From Torreya grandis (lineage: Eukaryota > Streptophyta > Pinopsida > Cupressales > Taxaceae): a stretch of DNA of 64,000 nucleotides. Position 1 is the first letter of the stretch, and each line of letters starts with the position of its first letter. The position numbers were made by a program, and so were the translations under genes. The stretch covers positions 124,001-188,000 of the forward strand of contig JARHVA010005353.1 of the NCBI GenBank assembly GCA_037957365.1, read 5' to 3'. Positions 37,310-49,616 of the stretch are shown here, piece after piece. A model generated the notes under the pieces. That model had not been told where the DNA came from. It did no database searches and worked only from the letters and a program-made list of their open reading frames with translations.

Positions 37310-39248
37310 TTGGCAAGAAGACTTATGGTGGCAGACAAGTGGCTAAAAGAAAAGGAGATTTGGTGACCTGCTCCTCTTGCCTGTCACCTGGGTTGGTTGG
37401 TATCCAAGTGGATCAGAATCAAACATGCTTCTAACTTATATGTACTATGCTTGTCCTTGGAAGCTTGTTGAATGCTAGTCCCTCATACTGGTGCTCTTCA
37501 CCAAGAAATAAGTGGTTGTTAGCTCATCACCATGAGCCCTTTGATTTGTATAGTCCCTTTGTAATGCATCATGTTCTGACCCATTTCCTTCTGCTTCATT
37601 ATAGACTTTTTCAGACTCATCCTCTACTTCCTTTTGGCCTTCTTGAAGAAGGGTGACTATGGTGATGTCTAAAATGGACTCACAAAATGATTTCTCATCC
37701 CACAAAACATTGCCTCTTTGTTCAAAGCTCTCTTCTTCAAGGCTTTCCTCCAGGAAGATAGACCTCTCCTTTTCCTCCTCGATGATCAGGATCTCTAGAT
37801 TTTCAAATATATCCTCCTGATCTTCCTCCAACTCAGGCTCCCCAGCATAGTCATCCTCCTCATCGAAGCAACAAGGAAGTTCATCAAACAAGGGGGAAGA
37901 GGGCTCACCATGCTTTTGTTTCTCCTCATATTGTTGGAACATCTACATATATGCAAGACCTGCATCTTCTCCATTGCCGATGGTGTCTCCACAAGAAGCA
38001 TCAATGATGATTTCTTCTTTGTTGTTGCTCATGATAGCCACCTGAAGAACTGTAGATTGGTTCTTCTGCTCCTCATTTTCCTCTTGAAAAATAGGTTCCT
38101 CCTTGAGAAGGGGTGAAGTGGGAAAAACATGTGGAAGAGGAGGCAGTCCTTGAGTTAGAATCAAATGATTCTCCTCCTTCCACTTGTCTAACACTTCATC
38201 AATATCAGGTTTGGCCTGATAGCTCTCTTGAAAATGTGTAGGTGGGGTGTGTTCAGACATGGAATGTGTCATTGTGTTTGAACCATCCATCACACACTGG
38301 CTGAGGAATCTCTCCTTAGATTCCAACTCTACAATTCTCCTGGCCAGATCCTCTTGGAAGAGCCTTTCTTAGAAGTCACCAATGTCGTCATGAGCAGGGG
38401 CAACCTCAGCTTCTTCAAGGTTTTGAGAAAAACCTTTGTTTTCCTCCTTCCTGCCCCATGATTCTACCATTTTTCCCTAGTTTAGGATCTCAAAATTTGA
38501 ATTTTTCTCCTGTGAATAGGCAACAACTTTGTTTTCTCTAAGGTCCTGGGGATCCTCCATAAGGTCTGGAAGTTCTATCTCTCTTTCACAGAGCAGCCTC
38601 ATCCTAGGCTCTAAATCTTCAATTTTCTTGGCTAGATTATCCTAAAAGAGTCATTCTTGGAGGTCACTAGCATCATCCTCTTCAAGGCTTTGGGCTAGTT
38701 CCTGGCATTCCTTCCTCCAACTCAGAATCTGTACATCATGTTGAAAAACTTGGGGAGGTTGAGGAATGCAAGGAAGAGACTGTTGATGCACTGGAAGAGT
38801 CTCTAGAAGAGGGATGTGCTAGCTCATGGTATTCCCCCTAATGGAAGATTCACAATATAAGTAATTGAGAAGATTTATCTCCATGGGGGCTTGCTCTGAT
38901 GCCCTTTGATGCTAGAAAGCTAGGTGCACGAGATTGAGAGCAGATGCTTCAGATGAGCTAGAGTGAGCAAGTGCTATCTGATAGAAAGGATTTGGTGCAA
39001 AAGAGGGGCTTTCTTTAGAATGGGAGGGGGTGTGCAAGGATGACTACCTTGAATAGATGGATTTCTCCATTTTGCTACCTCCTCCTCCATGGATTGCAAG
39101 GCATGTGCTTGCCTAAACAAACACTCCTCTTTATACATCAACTCCTGTTGATATCCGTACTACTCCTCCAATCTATCAATCTCCATCATCTACTTCTCAA
39201 ATTCTAGCACCACCTCCCTTATTGTTGTAGGGAAACTAGGAGAGCTAC
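37310..39248 (-). pseudogene. Inverted truncated copy of the QVGET/EENQ-family ORF
   Basis: Minus-strand relic read from 39248. It starts with a coiled stretch (IREVVLEFEK, MEIDRLEE, EVAKWRNPS), then has DNLAKKIEDLEPRMRLL near 38630, DIDEVLDKWKEENHLILTQG and LPPLPH (ORF 38326-37943), and GLAYM-stop-MFQQYEEKQ. An acidic part (37942-37475, 155 aa) follows, holding ILDITIVTLLQEGQKEVED. The amber stop between GLAYM and MFQQYEE corresponds to a Gln codon in the 47.8 kb copy. The N-terminal QVGET part is missing, so the copy ends abruptly at about 39248, where a plus-sense piece begins. Its 3' LTR is 37005-34297. Confidence 0.65.
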
Positions 39249-39995
39249 TTGAGGGGATTGCATAAATATCTGGAGCCTGATCATAGTCATATGAAGGAAT
39301 GCAAGGTCCATGATTCTATGCAAAAGAATTATACATATAAAAATGTGATTTTTGATGGCACCATGTTGCTTAACCAGCTGATTCAACTAAGATTCTCCAT
39401 TGGTGTTGATGCAAAAGCCTCCAAAGGTTGGTCGGTTGAAGAATGCACCAAAAATTCTTCAACTCTTTGGACACAACTTGTCCTAGTTGGTCCCACTAGG
39501 CATGCCATAAACTGTTGACTTAAGTTCAATGGATGGATCAAGCTTTCATATTTATCCTTTCAAGAGGTTGGTGAATCTGAAGATGATATTTTTGAAGTCA
39601 TCAAGGAGGGATATCACCTTCTAAAAGGAACCCATCAGCTCTAGAAGGATGAAGAATAATCATGTGGGCCTAAATCTTCTAAGGAACATGAAACCAATCC
39701 TATTGGAGACATGCATACTAAAGAGATACAAGTTGACCATGAGAAAAAGAGTGGGTATAAATGTGAAATGTTTGAACATTTGCAAGAGGAATATGTCTTC
39801 ATTAGAGACCTATTTAGAGATGACCTCTTTGAGACTAGACCAAGTGAAGTGCCAAGGAAGAGGCATGATCTACAAAGTGTTCAATTCAAAGAGAAGCATG
39901 CTTGGCACTTTGTTTCATCTTATCTTGAAAGTGACTTAATAATTTTCCTCTTTGATCCAAGAGGGATAAAAGCATACATAGTTAGTTCTACATAG
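39249..39995 (+). pseudogene. C-terminal part of the QVGET/EENQ-family ORF (inner element)
   Basis: Plus-strand relic in shifting frames. It contains LIQLRFSIGVDAKASKGWS, FEVIKEGYHLLKGTHQL (equivalent to LEIIRAGYTLIQGGYEL at 34215), and then at 39711-39995 EIQVDHEKKSGYKCEMF, EEYVFIRDLFRDDLFETRP and RKRHDLQSVQFKEKHAWHF. The last block aligns with EEFTYLGDLFEMTLSKDMP and KGRYVWHPH of the outer element. It ends about 240 bp before the right inner LTR. Because it repeats the GY.L motif already present at 34215, it is not the simple continuation of 32694-34291. Confidence 0.55.
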
Positions 39996-40214
39996 TAGTT
40001 TGCTTTCAGTTGTGTTATCTTTATTTTCCCTAAGTGCTGATTACACGAGTTTATTTGTTTTTTGTCCTATTGTGTGTGTTTTTCCTTGTTATTTGAGGTA
40101 AATATTTGCTAGTTAATAAGTCCTTACAAAGATGTTACCAACTTTTTAAGCTTCATCCTAACTCCATGCCCAATGGACTTTTATGCCACTAGTCTTCTCA
40201 AGCATAGCAGACAT

Positions 40215-40237
40215 GCTTCCCCGATGAGTCACCAATT
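40215..40237 (-). other. Primer-site-like sequence beside the right inner LTR
   Basis: Read on the minus strand, aattggtgactcatcgggga directly abuts the LTR at 40238. It matches the TTGGCGACTC..GGGGA pattern and continues like the 37006 copy (agcatg.ctgctatgct). It points opposite to the ORF. Confidence 0.45.
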
Positions 40238-41305
40238 TGTTGACCATTTTGTGAATCTTGCATGCCAAAATGGGTACGCCCCCTATTTTTAGCCTTTAAA
40301 TCTTGTTATTCATGACCTTTTCCCCTAAAACCAAGTCTTAACCCTTTAAAAATCTAGGAAAAGTTTCTTTTGTGTAGGTGTAGGTGTTGTCTCATCAAGC
40401 ATTGGTCTTTTCCAGCACTCACAGAGCAAATTAGGTTCTGAGAACAACATTACTTGTAAGATTTACAAGTAATAAATAGGATCACTTGATAAAACCAAAA
40501 GGGTTTATGGCTAGTTCTAGTGCAAGTCAAGTTTTGCAAAGTACTTTACTTTCTAATTTTCATGAGTAAAAGAAGTTCAAAAAACTGAAAGGGTCATAGC
40601 AGTTCATTTTAGTGTTACAAGGGGACTTGTCTTATGAATTTTATAAGTCAAAACTAAAGAGAAACCCAATAAGGTTCAAAGTAGTTCAATTTGGGTTTGT
40701 GGGATTACTTGACTTATGATCTTTCATGAGTTTGAATTATTCACAAACCCAAAAGGGTAAGGAAGAAGCAATCAAGTTTTTGAGATATCTTTACTTCAAA
40801 GCTTTTTGAGTAAGTCTTCAAAAGATCCTAAATTGATCTTAGATGCTTCTTAAGGCAAGTGTTTTTTTGTAGGGGGAACCTGGGCATTCCATAGGGTAAT
40901 TTCCAATTTCCTCTAAGGGTATGTGCCCTTGTGGGGGGTACTTCTAAGATGAAATGGACCTTTACAAAACTTTTGAAGGGTATGCTTGAAGGTAGAATGC
41001 ACCTTGCAGAGGGTTTTTTGTTAGCATGAGGACTAATACAAAAGTTTTAAAGGATAATTAGAGTCTCAAAATGCCCTTGTGGAGGGCACTTTAATAAATA
41101 CAGGGACCATTTCCATAAGCCCAAAGGGCACTTTTGGCTTGAAATGCCCTTGCGTAGGCTAGCTAATCGAAGCAAAGGGGTAAGGACAACAAGATTGAAG
41201 GGCACTTACCCTTCAAGAAAAGTGACAGGTAGAAGGAGTTTTCCTTTGGACAAAATGTCTGAAGGAAAAATGAAAAAGGCAAGCCAAGGTTGAATTCCTT
41301 CTAAC

Positions 41306-41337
41306 AAAATGTCCAAAGGAATTCCTTCAAACATTTT
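41306..41337. repeat. 32-bp palindrome centred on GGAATTCC
   Basis: aaaatgtccaaaggaa followed by ttccttcaaacatttt is an imperfect palindrome with two mismatched pairs. It is a counterpart of 29709-29740. Confidence 0.75.
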
Positions 41338-41437
41338 TTTTGAAGAAATTTGATGGTCATAGAAATATTGAAGGCTAAAAATGCAAAGAAGCAAACCAAG
41401 AAGGCAAAGAACAAATCCAAGGAGGATTCCTTCAAAC

Positions 41438-41469
41438 AAAATTTCTAAAGGAATTCCTTTAGACATTTT
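41438..41469. repeat. Second 32-bp palindrome centred on GGAATTCC
   Basis: aaaatttctaaaggaa followed by ttcctttagacatttt, 132 bp after the previous one, with one mismatched pair. Confidence 0.75.
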
Positions 41470-42985
41470 TTTTACGGACATGTCAAAAAAAAGCATGCCT
41501 ATAGAAAAGACCCGCAAAGAGAAAGCAAAGAAAAGGCAAATGCATGGAGTAAACAAAAGAAAGACAAGAAAGGAAGAAGTAAAAAGAAGAAGCAAATAGA
41601 GAAATAAACTGTAGAGTTTTCCCTAGAAAATATTGTCTTGGGATTTTGTTCAAGATGACCTTCCTAAAATCCTGAAACCTGAAACCCATAAAAAAGGAAA
41701 TAATGCAATCCCAGGAGCTTGAATACATACAAAAGGTGGAAAGAGGTAATGGAAAGCCTAAGGAGTAGAAACCCATTGAGAACCCAAAGGCCCAAATGAG
41801 TAAATACAAAGCATGAGAAACTAAGGCAAAGGAGAATCGAAGGAAAGAGATAAAACATAGGTAAGTAGAGAGCAAAAAAGATAAAACTCAGAATTATTCC
41901 AGCTACTGATAAAGATAAAGGGAATAATTAAGGACCAATCAGAACAAACAAGTGGCATGAACAACTTAGAAAATGGATTTATTACATTTGGGTGGAAAAT
42001 ATCTATCAAAAACTAATAAATAGATTGGTTTTTGAACTATAGAGGAGAGTAGCCTATGTTTTCATGCTTCACCATTAATGCACAACCAGTTGCACCTAGC
42101 ATTGAAGAGAGAATGATATAGCCACAATAACTTGGGGATGGTTTTGTCAATTGATAGAAAGAGTATCCCATGCTTTTACTGGCCTAGGATAGTAAGGGCG
42201 GTGGCTTGGACATCTACAACATGGCTCTTTCATACATAGTTTGAAGAATATGATAGCAACATGGTTTCTTATCTCAAAAGTGTTTGACTCCAACATGGGT
42301 CTCTTTTCCTTATTCTCTCAGCATCTTGCTCTGTATAATTGTAAATTTTCATTTTGAGAGGGAATCTCTCATCTTGTATGGTGAAGCCCTAAAGGAATTT
42401 ACCTTGAATCAAAAAAGCATTTTTACCTCCATTTGAGCTTGCACTTTTGCATGTCTATGGTTTTATCTTGTGTTACGTCATTTTATTTTCATGCTTTCAT
42501 AAGTTTATTCTAGCATATCTAGTGCATAGTGATTTTATTTTTACAGGTCATAGGAAGTGTCTAGAGCGAGTATAGGCAAGTGATTGGGCTACCCAGTATT
42601 GTGTTTAAAACACCTCTTGTGCTAGTTTCTTTCTCCCTGTATCTTCATAAGACTCCCTACTAAAATATTGATGCAAGGAAGTTTTTCTCACCTAAATGAA
42701 GTGTATGCTTGTTATTCATGGTTCAAAGTGTTTTCCAAAGTTGAGTATACCAATTGTTTTGGTGCATCACCTCTTAGATTAGGTCCCATTTTTAGTATTT
42801 TCTCTCCCTTTTCATCCCCCCCATAATTAATAGTAGGAGATCTAGTATATCAAGGGGAGATAGCCCCTAATCTAGAGATTCATCCCTCATATTTTCTACC
42901 CACAGCAAGAGGGATGTCTCCATTATGTTTCATAGAAGAAGAGAGTTTAGCCTCCTTTTAGAGGGTGAAATCCACCATGTCAACA

Positions 42986-45900
42986 TGACCTAAAAAAAAT
43001 AGCTGTCAAACTACACAAGGCACTAGGAAGGATAACATGTCAAGGTAAGCAAAATACACTTGCATAAGACCAAAAACCATAGAATGCACTTCATGAAGTT
43101 ATGAATGAGGTAAAACAATATTCATTATTGTTTCAAGGCAAAAATTTATTATGGATTCACCATACCCTAGTGGAGAGATCCGTAAAATAGCCAAAAGGGC
43201 ATATATATATAGGAATTATGAGAGAAAAGAGAGAAGGTGAAACTCAAGAGTCACTAAGACACTTTTCAATCAAGGAGAATGAGTTACAATAGCATGGAAT
43301 CAAGAATGAAATAGGTAATATAAGAAAAATAAGGACAAATGTCTCTCAAATTTATCTAACTCCTCCATATGTGGCGTAGATGCTCTTTTACTTGCATAAG
43401 AAACTATCTTCATGATTTGCCATTATTAGACTACCTCAATATATGAGCATGGGGATGTAGAAAAAGTCCTAATATTTCTCTTAAAATTTATTTCATCTTT
43501 TGAAACCTCTCCATACTTGTAAAATACATAAATCTATCAAAATAAACCCTGATGTACACCATTTGTACAAGCACAATACAACTCAATTACATGGGGAGGA
43601 TACCTGAAGATTCCTCTATAGATTTTAATTATCTCCCTATAATTTACACTCCATTTGGATGTGATATTTGTCTTCTCTTTCCAATCGGGTCCTTAGAGAG
43701 GGTTTGTGAGGGTTTTTAGTAGTTTTAGGTCTTAGCCTTTGTTCATAAAAAGGCACTTTCAAGTTCTCACTTAATGCCTCTGATGGATTCTTTGAGACCT
43801 TCCATACCACCTTTTAACACCTTAGCTTTCCATTAAAATCCTTACAGGAGTTCTAATCATTCAAACATGGCCACTCAGGTCTTTTCCATGCATTCTACAA
43901 GGTCTAAGTTTCTTCAAGCCAATAAATGGCCTCTTGGAGACCTCCCCTACATATCAATAGCTTTAACATATCTATTATCATCCTAAAAACATGTCTTACA
44001 CCATTTTAATGGTCATCATATTTTATAAATATAATTTATCTATCATTTGCCTTAGGCTTAAACCTTGTTCCACAAGTCTACCTGCAACCTAAGGCTCAAA
44101 AGACCTTCCTTGATGTATTATCTACATATAATGGATTAAACACATCTATTATACTTATCCAAACATGAATCAGTCAATTGGGTAACTTTTCCAAGCATTA
44201 GAATGAATATGATTCCCCCTTTGGCTTCTAAGCTTAGGAGTGTCCATCATGCATGATTGCAACCTTAGGTGTGTAAGGTGCCCTATTTGCTTTCATTTCC
44301 ATATGAAGTTTCATTCATGTTTGTACAAGTATTGTTTATCTTTAAAAACCTTCTCCCATTATCTTCATATCTTTTTATCACATCCTTTTTCCATCTCTCA
44401 AGATTTGTAGGGTTTGGGCATGGGGAAAGTGCCCTCTATCTAAGACAAAATAAGGGGAACTTCCCCTACTTTTTCATCAAAAAAAGGTATTTGATGGTGA
44501 TACTCAAGTTTTACATATGACCCATACCAAAATTTAACCTTTTACTCCAAGAATATATCCTCCAACTCCATCAAAACCTCAAACGAACTTATAAAAAGAA
44601 ACATTGTCTACAGTGTTTTCCAAAAGGGACTATGTTCTACATGTTTGGACTCCATAGGGTGACTTTTGTGTGTCTCCTTTATGTTTCACACTTGAAAACA
44701 ATTATAAAATTTTCTCAAGGTATATTTTAATTCATTTCTCCATTTTTATTAGTTTCTCTTTATCATCTTAAAACCAAAACTACTCACTGTCCTTTGACTA
44801 AGAAAAATTCTTATAGACCCTGCTTGTAGGTTACATTGGGGTTAATCATGGTTTAAAATACCTCATTAAATCTCTTGAATCATGAAAACATTATAAAATT
44901 AGAAATTTATTTTACTTTTTAGTGCATTTACAAACTTATGGGGTTCAAAACTGAATTACCTTTTACCATGACTGAGACTCCTACCTTTAGGCCTGCATGT
45001 AGGTTACATTGCTCCTAATAGGCTTGGTCATGGTATTGAACACTCTCCTTGGTGATCTAAACTTCCAAGAGTAATTTATCTTACTTTATATTCCTCTTGA
45101 AAGTGCTGAAACACTATCAAACACATATTCATAGGTCACTATCAACCTACCTTGTTGTAGGTGGCCATTTTGACATTATACGAAGAGGGAATGAGTAAAG
45201 TGAACCAAACTTGATCTAACATCCTCCTTAAGTAGTATTTAGGTTATATATACTACCTTATGTCATATGAGACTATTCAACCATGTGAATTGGTTTGCAA
45301 TGCAACTTGTAAAGTGAATAACACTTGGTGCTCAAGGCCTATAGATGTCACTGCATAGTTTCAACGTTTTCAAAGGTACTTTTGGATCCTTCAATCACCC
45401 CTTTCTATTAGTCTTACACTCTCCAAACTTTGCATATCTATTGTCCATATTATAGGCTACAAATCCAAACATTTAAGATCATTGAAATGTCTTTGAAACT
45501 ATGGTATATGTTATTTCCAAAATCTACAGGGTCTCTATTTTGCCCTTTTAGGGACTATTTCCCAAAATTTAGTCATTTGCCTTCAAACATGTTTCTACCT
45601 TCTATCTTGTCAATCTACTCCCTCAAAAAGGTCTATCATGCCTTCACCCTATTTTAGGACCTCAAGTGGGATTCATATTATGATTCGAAGTTCCAAAATG
45701 ACCATTTCAACCTCTATCAAGACCACCTATAGGTGGCTAATAAGCAACAAGTATGATATTATAAGGAAAATACATGATTCTTACTCCATTATTTTTACCT
45801 TAATCATCAAAGTCACCTTCATAAATCAAAACATATAAAAAAAACATTCAATGCCTTCATATTAAAATGGAAAACTTCCTTTAAGGCACCTGTGGCTGCA

Positions 45901-46886
45901 TATTTTTGAGTATAAAGCAGTGAGGATGATCTAAGACCAAGGACAAGCCTAGAAGAGGCTTCTTGAATTCTAGAGACTTCCAAAATTAGGAATATAATGA
46001 ACAAACCTATGAAGTGGCCCTGAGAAACACTTGAAACAATAAAATCTATCAAACCAAAACAAAATATTCTAAAATAGGCTCAAACAGTGACCTCTCATGG
46101 ATGTGAGAGCATAAAAAGTTGCTTGGCTTCTTAGAAATTATTCATAAAGGAAGAGCCATGAAACTCAAACTTCTTGCCATGGATTTGAATTAGACTAAGA
46201 CCCCTTTCAACTCCCAATATCACTCCCTCAAACTCCATCTGTATGGACTATGCCAAGTATCCAAAGTTGACTCTTCTTGGCTTGCAAAGGCAAGAAAGGA
46301 GCAAAACCAAAATTTGATTTTCCTGACTAAAAATATTCACAACAGGTGTGGTAAAGATCTTAGGGAATTGAAGAGACACTAGGTCCACATTTTTAGCTAA
46401 AGATGGACTTCCCAAGTCTATACAAGTGCCATTAAGGGCCTATTTTTAAGGATATCTCCCTATTTTCATGTATAAAACTACTTCTTGACATGTTCTGACC
46501 TCCTATATATTATAAACTTACTTGATGATAAATATTCTTCCTTGGAAAGTTTGTATAAGTCATTTAATGAGCCAAGAATATGACTAAAATGCATTTTGCA
46601 TATGAAACATGGTAAAGGACAAATTTATGACTTAATAACACCTTAAAACACCTAAATGACCATACTAGGACATTTATAACACCATTTGAGCCTTTTACCA
46701 TGTTTGACTAGAGTTGACTTTGATTGACTAGGAAAGTACAAGGAAGATAGGCTTACGCCAAGGATAGAGCAAGGATAGGTGAGATGTTTAGACACACATG
46801 AGACCTATTAGACATATGGGAACCTTTAAAAAGTTTCAATATGTAGGGGTTGACCCGATTTGACTAAAAGTCAAATTTTGTCAACA
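42986..46886 (-). repeat. Outer element, left LTR, second piece
   Basis: Starts with the TGACC target copy (42986-42990) and aligns with 50058-54342. It ends ..gtcaaattttgtcaaca at 46886, against ..gtcaaatttggttaa plus ca in the right LTR. It lacks about 360 bp present at 50510-50868 in the right LTR. The small ORFs within are not supported as genes. Confidence 0.8.
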
Positions 46887-47208
46887 CTTTTAGAAATTTT
46901 TAGTGGTAACATGCTTGCCTATGTTAATTATCAGTAGCCTTATCCTATCCATTGGGTAAATAATATCAAATGCACTCTAAAAATAGTAGGATCAGACCTT
47001 GAATTGACTAACAAGACAACTTATTGACCTCAAAACACATAAAGGAAAGACAACACACACCAAGACCAAGCAAACACATAAAGCAAAGCCACACTTATGT
47101 TAGTAAGTACTTAGGGAACATAAGATACAATAAAAAGAAAACTAATTATGTACATCTAACCAAACATACCTCCAGTCCTAGATCAAAAGGAAATTATATT
47201 GAATCTCC

Positions 47209-49423
47209 TTATTCATGCGATGGATGAGGGTGCCAAACATACCTCCCTTTGGATGTAGCACTATATGACTCATGTTTCTCTCTTGTTCCTTGTCTTGGCA
47301 TGTCTTTTGATAGAGTCATCTCAAATAAGTCTCCAAGGTAGGTGAACTCTTCTTGACCTTGGAAACATACCTTAGACTGATGTTCCTTTCTCTCCTCATG
47401 GCATATTTGCACCTCCATGAATGGAACAACTTCTTGAATGTCTTTGTCCTCTTGAAAGGTTTCATTGTTCTTCTCTTTTGTTACAACCTCTTCAAACCCT
47501 TCAAGAAGTCTTATTTCATAGAATTCTAGGATTTTTTCTTGTACAAACTCCTTGATGTTTGTAGGATAATCTTAACATGTGGTTCTAGAATCAATCTTCA
47601 AACCATTTTCAAAAGACTCATAATCATCATAGATTACTCCATCATGGTTTAGAGCCTCTTGATGATGATACCTATCATCACATACTTGCTCCTCAATAGA
47701 TTGGGATTGATTTCTTAGGAGTTTTTCCTTCTCAAAATCTTCATATTCTTTGAACATTTGCATATAAGTATGCCCCATGTCTTCTTTATGTAATGGCAGA
47801 TTTGCCTCTTCATTGGAAACCTCCTCATGCTCATCTCTATAGTCATCATAGATAGGATACTCAAAATAATAAAACACTTCCTCTTAAACCATGTTATTTT
47901 TCTTACCATTACTTATAGTCAGTTTCAAAGGAGTTGTGGGCCCCATGAGACCTTCAAATTCATTGCAAATGTCTTCAAATTTATGCCACAAGAAATTATC
48001 CTCTTTTTGATCAGCATCATGAAGGGGAACAATAAGATAAACTTCTTCCTCTTCTTATTTGGAAACCAAAAGAACCTATTCCAATGATTCTTCAAAATAA
48101 GGAATGTCATCTTCATTATCATCACAATTTGATGTTTCCTCACAAGAATTCAGCTCCTCTTCATCCTCAACCCAATCTAAAATTTCAATATGCTTCTCCC
48201 TCTTAGTGGTGCCAATACTAGGCATCTCGAAATTGGGAACATCAGCCCAAGAAGGATTCTAAGGAGCAATGCATTCCTCACCATTACAAGGGTAGAATGG
48301 ATCAGCTAGAGGAGGTGGAAAAATGGGTTCAATGGCTTCATTAGCTTCAAGCTTCCCTTGAATAGATGAGAGATTTTGCATTTTGAGTTCCAACTCCTCA
48401 ATTCTTTTGGTAAGGTTTTCTTGAAATAGATTCTCTTGGGGGGGAATAGGATCTTCATTGTGAAAGGAAGCAAAATGAAGTTGAAATGAAGGGAAATAGG
48501 CTTCTTGAGGAGGGATGGGAGGGCATTGAGTAAGTTCAACCTTCACTCCACTTCCATCTACTCCACTTAGACATTTTTTGTCCTTTCCACAAGCTGCCAC
48601 TACTTCTTTCCATCTGGGGAAACTAGGTTGAGAGAGTTTTTCATGAGGCTAAGATGTAAATGGAGGAATGTCACACTTAGAAACTCCATTTTATGCTTCC
48701 ATGATGGATTGTGTCAAATGTTAGTTTGCCAACTCAATCTCCTTGTCAAGATGAATCTCTAGTATCAACCTTCTCTCAAAATCTTCTTCAATAGTGGTGT
48801 CCCTCTTCCTTTGGTTACTCTCTTGGATTGACTTAAAAGAAGGGAAATTTTGGGGAATTCATGAAGGATGGGGCATTTTAAAGCATGATTGGATTAGTAT
48901 TTTGAAAAGGAATAGTTGACACACTTGAAGGCTGATGTGGGGTGTATTAGAGCTACCAAGACTAAGTTGGTTCATGAGCTTCTAACCTCTCTTCTATGTA
49001 TAAAATCAAACCACAAACATCAATCATTTCACCCATAAGGCCTTTCCAATTATCTCTCTCAATGAGCATTCATTCTCCCTTGAATAGATCTAAATCATCC
49101 CTCACACTCTTGATACAATCACTAGGGATGACTTGACCACAACCATTTATAGTATCAAGATCTAGCATATAATATTTATAGCCAATGAGAGTCTTCTTGG
49201 AACATGCAATGGACTAGCTTGGAGAGGAACTAGGTGAATTAGGTGAAGCACAAGCTTAGGAGGGCTGATTACAAGTCTGATGTAAATCATATCAAAGATG
49301 ATAAGATTGATAAGGATCATGACTAGATTGGCCATGGACTTGTTCATATTGATAGGGAATGGACAAAGATGGATATGTCTCACCAACTTGTGTAAGAACA
49401 AAGTCAACATTAGAATTATCCAT
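47209..49423 (-). pseudogene. Internal ORF of the outer element, best-preserved QVGET/EENQ-family copy
   Basis: Read from an ATG at 49423. MDNSNVDFVLTQVGETYPSL starts the relic, then a Gln/Ser/Tyr-rich part (YQYEQVHGQSSHDPYQSYH). A coiled part follows (MLIERDNWKGLMGEMIDVCG, LILYIEERLEA), then LFQENLTKRIEELELKMQNL (ORF 48600-48259) and EDMGHTYMQMFKEYEDFEKE (47877-47572). The C-terminal block at 47418-47209 holds EEFTYLGDLFEMTLSKDMP and KGRYVWHPHPSHE. It spans about 740 codons with stops and some frame changes. The protein is acidic, with coiled-coil potential. No RT, protease, integrase or zinc-knuckle motif is visible. Sense agrees with the primer-site-like sequence at 49616-49594. The function is unknown to me. 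Confidence 0.65.
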
Positions 49424-49593
49424 GAATCATTCATGAGAAAACCATAGAACAAAAAACAATCCTCAACTAGAGTACTTGGACTGATTGACCAGTATATTTA
49501 TGCTTGGAGTCACAATTGGTGCTTAGTGGAATTGCCTCCAAAGGCTAATATCTTGAGGAAAACACCAAAACTCCTCAAGAAATGGACTTTTTA

Positions 49594-49616
49594 GTCCTAA
49601 AAGGCATGCTAAAAAC
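49594..49616 (-). other. Candidate primer binding site region of the outer element
   Basis: On the minus strand tttttagcatgccttttagg follows the LTR end (..gtgataatag). It aligns with tttttggcatgttcagtggg after the inner LTR at 32475, and the alignment continues through gttttggtgtttt. It is degenerate, so its identity as a primer site is inferred from the inner copy. Confidence 0.4.

Larger units (their letters stand above)
28700..42985 (+). mobile_element. Inner LTR element inserted in the outer left LTR
   Basis: Bounded by direct LTRs 28700-32474 and 40238-42985 with TGTTG..CAACA type ends (the left start is mutated to TATTG). Flanking 5-mers TGCCC (28695-28699) and TGACC (42986-42990) differ by one base. 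Removing the element restores the outer LTR alignment exactly. ORF relics run in plus sense at about 32.7-34.3 and 39.2-40.0 kb. An inverted, truncated relative occupies 34297-39248. No pol motifs are visible. Confidence 0.8.
40238..42985 (+). repeat. Inner element, right LTR
   Basis: 2748 bp, with ends TGTTGACC..TCAACA. Aligns with 28700-32474 throughout, lacking the 1.1 kb insert. Carries CCAAT (ggaccaatcag, 41932) and an aataaatagattgg TATA-like box at about 42015. The hydrophobic minus-strand ORF at 41206-41595 follows the palindromic repeats and is not supported as a gene. Confidence 0.85.

Noticed and set aside
45638..45838. Short ORF MPSPYFRTS.. with a relative at 53064-53264
   Set aside because: Both lie at equivalent places in the outer LTR pair. 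Similarity is explained by LTR duplication.
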